Positions 62,401-64,000 of a stretch of 64,000 bases of DNA are shown here, piece after piece. The notes under the pieces were generated by a model that saw only the letters and a list, made by a program, of their open reading frames with translations, ran no database searches and was not told where the DNA came from. Position 1 is the stretch's first letter; every line of letters starts with the position of its first letter. A program made the position numbers and the translations under genes. The stretch is from Henricia sp. BOLD:AAB3569 (Eukaryota > Echinodermata > Asteroidea > Spinulosida > Echinasteridae): positions 1,426,001 through 1,490,000 of the forward strand of contig JBBELK010000370.1 of the NCBI GenBank assembly GCA_037783545.1. The letters run 5' to 3'.

Positions 62401-63498
62401 ACCAATAATTTTTTTATTTCCCCACCAAATTCTGAAAAATTACAGGGTATGTAAAAAAAAAAAGTTTATAACAGGGACAGCTTTAAATAGATGTTATGAC
62501 AAAATTATATGATACCCAGTTCTCATGTAGAATTCTTAAGATTGCTTAAACTTCAAACTAAGCCAATTTGTTTAGAAATTACAATTCCAAATAAGTATCG
62601 TATGTAACATGGACAGACATTTTGAATTCATTGTGAGCCCATTGTTAGTAACAATGGTGTGTGCCCAATTTCCATTGTTAGATGTTCATAGTGTAAGTGT
62701 GCTACCTGTACGTTTTGCCACTGGAGTTTGACCATTTCTGGTGTTTGCATTTCCAGAGCAGCAGGTAGCCAGCATAAAAAGCCTGCTCCAAAAATCTCTC
62801 AGGAATTTGTTTTCTCAAAAATGTATCATGGAAACCAGGCAATTTGTACACTGTAAATCAAACGTTCACTAACCGAGTTTGTACGTAATTCCATTTTCTC
62901 CCATTAAAAGCTCATTGTACCATTTGCAATGACCCAAAATGTTATTTCATGAGTTGACAAGCAAAACCAAACTCAAATGGTAACAAACACCACAGGAAGT
63001 TATTTTTGTCCAATATGATACTTTCTGTAAGAAATTAGCAGCTGAAGGTGGTTTTAAAAAATATGTGCAACAGAAATTATTCACAATTCACTTAACACAA
63101 AAACCATGCATACATTTTAAAGGTTCTGAAGCATTGCTGCACCTATGTAGCTAAAATTTCTGCAGAATAGTTTACATTTTTCTTCAGACATATTATGCCC
63201 TTATTCCAGGAATCCGTGATAAGTTTTATCTTGCAAACTGTGTACTAGGCTTTTAAACTCAAATAGGCAGTTTGCCGTATGACCATATGTGTTCATGCTA
63301 CAGAATGAGTGTGTAAAATTTGCCCAACAAAGACTTGATCCAGTTCCCAATATGCACATCGATCATGGTTTTTCTTCGTATAAAATGTATGTTTCTGGGA
63401 AAATGGAAATTGGCCTACCTGATTTGAGTGCTCTTGATGTTTCTGCACTCCCTCCCTCTGTTGCTCTTCCTTTTCTTTCATCATCTGGTCCAGTTCGC
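28487..63498 (-). CDS. AKAP9: AKAP9/pericentrin-family centrosomal scaffold (3' part, 34 exons)
   Basis: Giant coiled-coil scaffold of centrosome, basal body and Golgi; in vertebrates it anchors gamma-tubulin complexes and kinases. Exons in transcript order: 63498-63419, 60452-60313, 58776-58544, 58195-58028, 57584-57354, 57187-56975, 54154-53901, 53429-53307, 52334-52041, 51609-51451, 50706-50533, 49735-49502, 49240-49079, 48036-47869, 47526-47176, 46765-46456, 45671-45496, 45109-44897, 44050-43880, 43425-43230, 42869-42647, 38882-38732, 38059-37838, 37232-36948, 36005-35796, 35192-35013, 34273-34137, 33868-33760, 32806-32621, 32139-31924, 31605-31367, 30969-30661, 29469-29291, 28533-28487 (TAG). 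All phases agree: 2246 codons. The 5' end lies beyond base 64000. The PACT sequence is nearer AKAP9 than PCNT from memory; an invertebrate may have one ancestral gene for both, so read the symbol as a family name. Confidence 0.92.
28945..29094. mobile_element. MITE, family 8, copy 2
   Basis: 150 bp copy between the last two AKAP9-like exons; ends AATAGACCATATAAAATAG and ATTTGATACGGTCTATAT. Confidence 0.75.
29600..29913. mobile_element. SINE-like repeat, family 12, copy 1
   Basis: Contains GGCGCACCCTGCCTCAGTGG and CAGCCTTGCCACAAGAGG, shared with 34634-34880 (same order) and 45839-46012 (inverted). No tRNA-like head is visible here. In the AKAP9-like intron before 29469. Confidence 0.6.
29988..30604. 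mobile_element. MITE, family 3, copy 2 (split by a second element)
   Basis: Left part 29988-30085 and right part 30475-30604 together match the copy at 2515-2743; ends GGCCGTCCAAAG and CTTTGGACGGCC. The element at 30086-30474 interrupts it. Confidence 0.85.
30086..30474. mobile_element. TIR element nested in a family-3 MITE
   Basis: 389 bp with inverted ends TGACCGGCTTCAGCAAAAC and GTTTTGCCAGAGTCGGTCA. A 6 bp duplication, CATTTG, flanks it (30080-30085 and 30475-30480). AT-rich interior without coding frame. Confidence 0.85.
30661..32139 (-). CDS. AKAP9: AKAP9-like PACT domain exons
   Basis: The PACT domain (pericentrin-AKAP450 centrosomal targeting) directs the protein to centrioles and contains a calmodulin-binding helix in the family. 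31605-31367 encodes YGKYLRAESFRKALVYQKRY, LLLLLGGFQDCEEATLQLI and FSKFRSAVRVVIAIS; 30969-30661 continues with RLKFLVRKWRRATR and then a Ser/Pro/Arg-rich linker. Nearly every conserved PACT position I remember is present. The exon before (32139-31924) is the last coiled coil, ending VTEHLQTK. This domain is what identifies the whole minus-strand gene. Confidence 0.96.
31791..31884. mobile_element. Small hairpin element
   Basis: 94 bp inverted repeat, GGGGCTTTTCCAAATCTCGG against TCGAGATTTGGAAAAAGGCC, with a TCCGTCTCCGTCTCC simple repeat inside. Lies 40 bp from the donor of exon 31924. Confidence 0.6.
32164..32640 (-). repeat. 83 bp tandem array carrying copied 5' splice sites
   Basis: Units start GAGGCAGCCAT near 32169, 32251, 32334, 32417, 32500 and 32583. 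Each unit contains, on the minus strand, AAGC(C)TCAGTTAGATGAG|GTGAGA, which is the end of exon 32806-32621 plus its donor. The copy nearest the exon is the real exon end; five decoys lie downstream in the intron. Units differ at only a few bases. Confidence 0.93.
32621..38882 (-). CDS. AKAP9: AKAP9-like coiled-coil exons, 3' block
   Basis: Eight exons; all but 34273-34137 and 33868-33760 end or start in phase 0 on at least one side, and their junctions agree. 36005-35796 encodes a highly charged single-helix-like run in which RE and RER units repeat before LERQRQ. 35192-35013 ends with QRAYDE at a GC donor. 32806-32621 encodes SQNAELSNFASRLSEEKTEM and ends REAQLDE; its last 16 bases plus donor are repeated five more times in the following intron. 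The 3.8 kb intron before 38882 is the longest in the gene and contains a long-TIR element, a LINE remnant and a purine-rich minisatellite. Confidence 0.88.
33168..33554. mobile_element. MITE, family 9, copy 2
   Basis: 387 bp copy, ends CAATAGACCTATGACATAAT and ATTACGTTTCAGGTCTATT; interior GGGACGAAATCTCTGCATC appears in both orientations. In the AKAP9-like intron between 33868 and 32806's neighbours (32807-33759). Confidence 0.78.
34310..34478. mobile_element. TIR element (GAAGACTTTTTAACCAG ends)
   Basis: 169 bp, TTTGAAGACTTTTTAACCAG against the complement CTAGTTGAAAAGTCTTCAAA. It starts 37 bp upstream of the acceptor of exon 34273, so it supplies part of that intron's 3' end region. Confidence 0.7.
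34530..34620 (-). mobile_element. tRNA-Leu/Ser-like SINE head
   Basis: On the minus strand: a perfect seven-pair acceptor-like end (GGTACCA with TGGTACC), A box TGGCCGAGTGG, extended middle and B box GGTTCGACACC. The anticodon arm lacks a proper U33 and three extra bases follow the T arm, so this is a SINE head and not a working tRNA gene. It lies between AKAP9-like exons 35013 and 34273. Confidence 0.6.
34634..34880. mobile_element. SINE-like repeat, family 12, copy 2
   Basis: Shares TTCAGTGATTTC, TGAACAAAGTGATTCCCAC and the CCTGCCTCAGTGG core with 29600-29913. It follows the tRNA-like head at 34530-34620 by 14 bp, so head and body may belong to one composite SINE. Confidence 0.6.
36080..36230. 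mobile_element. MITE, family 3, copy 3 (partial)
   Basis: Matches the family body (CGAAATACTACTTATCAACA type; here TGAAATACTACTTATC) but both terminal repeats are incomplete. Between AKAP9-like exons 36948 and 36005. Confidence 0.65.
36441..36932. mobile_element. MITE, family 11, copy 1 (split by a LINE)
   Basis: Right end AATATCCCTAACTTATTGTG and left end ACTCACAAT match the complete copy at 55424-55619. The LINE fragment at 36471-36746 separates the left end from the body. It ends 16 bp from the donor of exon 36948. Confidence 0.7.
36471..36746 (-). mobile_element. LINE fragment (CR1/L2-like 3' end) with ATT tail
   Basis: On the minus strand an open frame reads GDGSFRIAAPRLWNSLPSF followed by KTALKSYFYNL and a stop, the familiar C-terminal end of CR1/L2-like LINE polyproteins. 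A short 3' UTR (with the repeat-typical GCGCTATATAAATA) and an ATT microsatellite tail follow. It is 5' truncated and inserted into a family-11 MITE, with a probable ACAAT target duplication on both sides. Confidence 0.75.
37340..37780. repeat. Duplicated segment (AAGGGGCATCAGGGCCAACTC)
   Basis: The segment at about 37498-37590 recurs at about 37686-37770 (GTGTATATCTTGAAGGGGCA onward), with a palindromic GATTTCACAAA/TTCGTGAAATCGGC piece between. A third, shorter relative is at 36395-36440. AKAP9-like intron. Confidence 0.6.
38082..38278. mobile_element. MITE, family 3, copy 4
   Basis: 197 bp, ends GGGGCCGTCAACAATTT and AAATTTTGGCCCC-like. It starts 22 bp upstream (in transcript sense) of the acceptor of exon 38059, leaving almost no other intron sequence for the polypyrimidine tract. 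Confidence 0.75.
39109..39602. mobile_element. Long-TIR element (TATAAACTCCTCAA ends)
   Basis: 494 bp, inverted repeats of about 170 bp beginning TATAAACTCCTCAAAAAAAG and containing AGTCAAGTTTGACTGACGAT; TA-rich ends suggest a Tc1/mariner-type origin. In the 3.8 kb AKAP9-like intron. Confidence 0.8.
40324..40589. mobile_element. MITE, family 10, copy 2
   Basis: 266 bp with ends CATATGGGTGATTCTATAAA and TTTATAGAATGACCCATATG. It adjoins the LINE remnant at 40587-40719. In the long AKAP9-like intron. Confidence 0.78.
40587..40719 (-). mobile_element. LINE remnant, zinc-motif end
   Basis: Minus-strand frame reads ACDCGDPYQTIPHIINECSL, the C-C-H-C knuckle of non-LTR retrotransposon ORFs, then continues open to the edge of a MITE at 40589. 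Small and truncated at both ends. In the long AKAP9-like intron. Confidence 0.6.
40730..42040. other. Intron stretch with no recognised element
   Basis: Part of the longest AKAP9-like intron. AT-rich, with only short A-runs; no tandem repeat, inverted repeat or coding signal that I can support. Confidence 0.35.
42045..42440 (+). repeat. Purine-rich minisatellite, GTGGGGCTTGTGAGGG units
   Basis: About 18 degenerate units of 16-25 bp of the form GGGTGGAGCTTGTGAGG. G-rich on the + strand, C-rich on the transcribed sense strand of the AKAP9-like gene. Long open frames here (His/Pro/Ser-rich on the - strand) are artefacts. It lies about 200 bp after the donor of exon 42647. Confidence 0.85.
42647..52334 (-). 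CDS. AKAP9: AKAP9-like coiled-coil exons, central block
   Basis: Thirteen exons of nearly unbroken coiled coil. Recognisable pieces include IENLVEQLEQFREEI (50706-50533), EIASLQQSLKQEQ (49240-49079), RLHNEGLQVLSLSDLRYL (45109-44897), DIQRLERRMREQ (44050-43880) and SAMEQMYSADRASLLAEI (43425-43230), which correspond to AKAP9 segments. A Gly/Ser-rich break (GGDGGDGSASSDSGE) sits in 51609-51451 and a Pro-rich break (EEEPPHQASPPRQ) in 47526-47176. The acceptor of 47526-47176 is the less usual AAG, and the donor of 49240-49079 is GTCAGT. Introns are short (0.3-1.8 kb) and several are filled by MITEs. Confidence 0.88.
44090..44470. mobile_element. Inverted-repeat element (GGGGCAAATTTCATAAAAC ends)
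   Basis: Starts TGGGGCAAATTTCATAAAAC and ends CGCTTTATGAAATAGGCCCT; interior CpG-rich. It starts 40 bp upstream of the acceptor of exon 44050. Same loose superfamily as 19255 and 21664. Confidence 0.6.
45839..46012. mobile_element. SINE-like repeat, family 12, copy 3
   Basis: Inverted partial copy: CCACCTCTTGTGGCAAGGC then CCACTGAGGCAGGGTGCG. Between AKAP9-like exons 46456 and 45671. Confidence 0.6.
46069..46440. mobile_element. TIR element (TTCCCCAAAACAG ends)
   Basis: About 370 bp with ends TTTTCCCCAAAACAGGAA and TTTTCTGTTTTTGGGGA, containing GTTTCGCGAAACAG palindromes. It ends 16 bp from the donor of exon 46456. Confidence 0.6.
46879..47028. mobile_element. MITE, family 5, copy 2
   Basis: 150 bp palindrome matching 5263-5411 in inverted order, in the AKAP9-like intron between exons 47176 and 46765. 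Ends read ATAGGCCATTTGCAC and GTGCAAAGGGTCTAT. Confidence 0.75.
47637..47855. mobile_element. MITE, family 4, copy 2 (right half missing)
   Basis: Left half of the element at 3372-3817, starting AATGCATAGTTCCGACC. The right half is absent and the copy stops about 14 bp before the donor of exon 47869. Confidence 0.75.
48129..48570. repeat. Tandem repeat, 170 bp unit, ~2.5 copies
   Basis: GGGCCCGTTTCCACAAAGCG recurs at 48316 and 48486, and CTCAGTGGCTAGT at 48250 and 48420. The unit derives from a GATTTCACAAAGTGCTAAG-type element (first at 48129). In an AKAP9-like intron. Confidence 0.8.
48682..49063. mobile_element. MITE, family 4, copy 3
   Basis: 382 bp copy with intact left end AATGCATAGTTCCGACC and a right part ending GGGGCGGGGCTAACTAGGCA; the last TIR bases are lost. 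It stops about 15 bp from the donor of exon 49079. Confidence 0.78.
49378..49450 (+). tRNA. tRNA-Thr(AGU)-like sequence
   Basis: A 73-base stretch in an AKAP9-like intron, on the opposite strand, folds as a cloverleaf: acceptor 49378-49384 with 49443-49449 (6 of 7 pairs), D stem 49387-49390/49399-49402 (3 of 4), anticodon stem 49404-49408/49416-49420 (one G-T wobble) with loop CTAGTAT (anticodon AGT), T stem 49426-49430/49438-49442. The A box TGGTCGAGTGG and B box GGTTCGATTCC are perfect, and TTTT follows at 49459. It starts with T and has one mismatch in each of two stems, so it may be a tRNA-derived SINE head or a pseudogene rather than a working tRNA. Confidence 0.5.
49830..49990. repeat. 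Repeat with GGCCACTATGAACAGGTGGC
   Basis: The segment CCACTATGAACAGGTGGCCT is repeated at about 49872 and 49948 in the same orientation. Short two-copy repeat in an AKAP9-like intron; origin unknown. Confidence 0.55.
50751..50841. mobile_element. Perfect hairpin element, 91 bp
   Basis: Arms CACTATGAGCAACTAACAAT (and 20 further bases) pair almost perfectly with their complement. A half copy, ATTTCCATTGTTAGATG..CATAGTG, lies at 62640-62695. Confidence 0.7.
50919..51344. mobile_element. TIR cassette with CpG-rich core and ATGs on both strands
   Basis: 426 bp bounded by TTGATTGCTTTCCGGTGATG and, inverted, TTGATTGCTTTCGATGACG. The core is CpG-rich. On the minus strand ATG at 51078 starts MAQQHKASSSNR and meets GTAAGT. 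On the plus strand ATG at 51167-51172 region starts MLNNLNVSQRPRAASS and meets GTGAGT at about 51231. Neither joins in frame to a neighbouring AKAP9-like exon. It may be a non-autonomous transposon that has captured a bidirectional promoter with first exons. Confidence 0.5.
51665..51806. mobile_element. MITE, family 8, copy 3
   Basis: 142 bp copy in inverted internal order, between AKAP9-like exons 52041 and 51609. Confidence 0.7.
52457..52689. mobile_element. Tc1/mariner-type MITE, family 7, copy 3
   Basis: 233 bp copy with TA flanks in an AKAP9-like intron. Nearly identical to the copy at 56078-56310, so both moved recently. Confidence 0.88.
52777..52971. mobile_element. MITE, family 2, copy 2
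   Basis: Second copy of the element at 729-915, with a better preserved terminal repeat (TTGCGAACCACC and GGTTCGCACAAGC). In an AKAP9-like intron. Confidence 0.65.
53307..63498 (-). CDS. AKAP9: AKAP9-like coiled-coil exons, 5' block
   Basis: Eight exons of Glu/Gln/Leu/Arg-rich heptads. The block at 57584-57354 contains SVDRLLEMVSATADQIQ and the next starts LRDGLAAEKQELEETNAKLE, both with recognisable AKAP9 counterparts. The stretch 58776-58028 is less helical: an Ala/Glu/Gly-rich linker (EGAAAEGAVG) and an acidic patch, SMTSIFSDEGLELSQQLMES, lie between coils. The exon at 53429 encodes EREEFQREIVRLEEDQR and ends in an unusual donor, GTCATA, which is followed by an in-frame stop if read through. 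Introns either side of 60452-60313 are 1.5 and 3.0 kb and mostly repeat-derived. Confidence 0.87.
53575..53895. repeat. Minisatellite, AGATATCACAAAAGTATTCTGT units
   Basis: About ten degenerate 20-30 bp units built on GATATCACAAAAG and (A)TTCTGTAGATATC. It reaches to within about 5 bp of the donor of exon 53901. Confidence 0.75.
54172..54426. mobile_element. TIR element (AGGGTTGTAGTCGAGTC ends)
   Basis: 255 bp, AGGGTTGTAGTCGAGTCTAT against ATGGACTCGACTACAACCCT. The left interior is a CACAAGTCC-type tandem repeat. Related partial copies: 20440-20590, 50330-50515, 63735-63815. Confidence 0.72.
55424..55619. mobile_element. MITE, family 11, copy 2 (complete)
   Basis: 196 bp, ends CTACTCACAATAAGTTGGGG and CCTAACTTATTGTGAGTAG. 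The interior GTGACAAGGTGTGTCTGTCA is shared with 36441-36932. A similar end (CACCAATATCCCTAGCTTAT) occurs at 47139. Confidence 0.8.
56078..56310. mobile_element. Tc1/mariner-type MITE, family 7, copy 4
   Basis: 233 bp copy with ends CAGTTGTAGTCAGAAGTTTA and its complement, TA flanks. Same orientation and almost the same sequence as copy 3. Confidence 0.88.
56399..56580. mobile_element. MITE, family 6, copy 2
   Basis: Copy with longer inverted ends (GCAGCACGATATGTGGCA and TGCCACATATCGTGCTG). It sits 9 bp from the family-3 MITE at 56589. Confidence 0.65.
56589..56861. mobile_element. MITE, family 3, copy 5, with G-rich expansion
   Basis: Inverted-orientation copy, ends GGGGCTGTCCAAATTTATCC and TTGACAATTTTGGTTGGGCC. 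At 56638-56703 it contains repeated GGGGGA/GGGGGGT runs not found at this length in the other copies. Confidence 0.72.
58840..58985. repeat. Interspersed repeat (GTAAACTCTCATTATAA type)
   Basis: Shares TAAACTCTCATTATAA and TGTATGCATTAGTTATAGCG with 608-735 (GTATGCATTGGTTATAGC). ATAAAGCTCTCTCCGAT is repeated in tandem. In the AKAP9-like intron before 58776. Confidence 0.5.
58990..60310. other. Intron stretch with no recognised element
   Basis: AT-rich AKAP9-like intron with A/T homopolymers. I find no inverted ends, tandem array or coding similarity. Confidence 0.35.
60455..61860. other. Intron stretch, mostly featureless
   Basis: Part of the 3.0 kb AKAP9-like intron. Open frames near 60500-61230 show no family resemblance and overlap on both strands, so I do not call genes. 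Confidence 0.35.
61868..62297. mobile_element. Nested palindrome element (GTCCACAGTAATGGGGTAC ends)
   Basis: 430 bp with outer inverted ends CAGTAATGGGGTACATTT and GTACATGTACCCCACTAATG and an inner hairpin (ATTTTCCTATTACGTATGTA and its complement). In the AKAP9-like intron between 63419 and 60452. Confidence 0.7.
62300..63418. other. Intron stretch, one hairpin half-copy
   Basis: Apart from the half copy of the 50751 hairpin at 62640-62695, no element or gene is visible before exon 63419. Confidence 0.4.
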
Positions 63499-64000
63499 CT
63501 GAAGCATAAACACATTAGATAGAATTCAACAATAGAGGGGGTAGTTTTTAATAACCACTAAATACTGTACATTGAAAGGACAAACTTGTATTTTCAAGAC
63601 ACTGTCATGCCCAAGCCAATCTCACCTTGACAAATTTGACTAAAATTTGAATTTCTTCCGTTTGCAAAAATTACGTACAGGTATGAGGAAAAAGGTACAA
63701 ACAAACATGCAAGAAACACTGTTGAAACAGTGTTATTGTCAAGTCCATCACAATCCCATGACAATATAATGCATCTACTACAATCCTAATCACAAGAAGC
63801 AAAGGATGAACATGTATGAAAAAAAAAATTTGTTTATAGATATATAAATAAACAAGACATTTGCAAGAAGAAAAAAAGTGAGAAGTTAACACTAAAAAAT
63901 TTTTTTTAAAGCTGCAATCTTCCATGATTATATTTTAATGATACTTGAATTAAGACCCAGTGACTGGTACTGGCCTAAAAGACCAGGGACTTGATGGATT
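63499..64000. other. Intron of the AKAP9-like gene to the window edge
   Basis: No further exon can be supported. The stretch 63735-63815 carries CACAAGAAGCAAAGGATGAA, a piece of the family seen at 54172 and 20440. Confidence 0.4.

Noticed and set aside
63671-63925. 84-codon minus-strand frame as the next AKAP9-like exon
   Set aside because: Hydrophobic and Phe/Ile-rich, unlike the coiled coil, and no acceptor in phase.

Overview
The window is animal nuclear DNA: two large intron-rich genes lie in AT-rich sequence crowded with short inverted-repeat transposons (MITEs), fragments of LINEs and tRNA-derived SINEs, and one long satellite. The proteins resemble vertebrate NEK10 and AKAP9/pericentrin closely, so a marine invertebrate deuterostome is likely. 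My best guess is an echinoderm such as a sea star, but nothing here proves it.

Left part (1-16484, + strand): the 3' part of NEK10, a NIMA-related kinase of cilia and centrosomes. I read 17 exons, the first one cut by the window edge. They join in phase into 792 codons: the end of the Armadillo-type region, a complete protein kinase domain with all catalytic residues, a basic helix plus a serine-rich linker, and the conserved C-terminal domain.

Middle (16485-28486): the gap between two convergent genes. It holds a minisatellite just after the NEK10 stop, several MITEs, a SINE, and a ~4.5 kb array of 14 units of a ~320 bp satellite (22637-27158) with partial 640 bp dimer structure.

Right part (28487-63498, - strand): the 3' part of an AKAP9/pericentrin-family gene. 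I read 34 exons joining in phase into 2246 codons of almost continuous coiled coil, ending in a PACT centrosome-targeting domain, a Ser/Pro linker and a conserved C-terminal helix. Its 5' end lies beyond base 64000. One intron uses a GC donor.

Both genes encode centrosome or basal-body proteins and point tail to tail. The most unusual structures are two independent tandem duplications that copy an exon end together with its 5' splice site (142 bp in NEK10, 83 bp in the AKAP9-like gene), a terminal-inverted-repeat cassette with start codons on both strands each followed by a splice donor, and several datable nested insertions. I saw no LTR retrovirus-like element, CRISPR array or operon structure.
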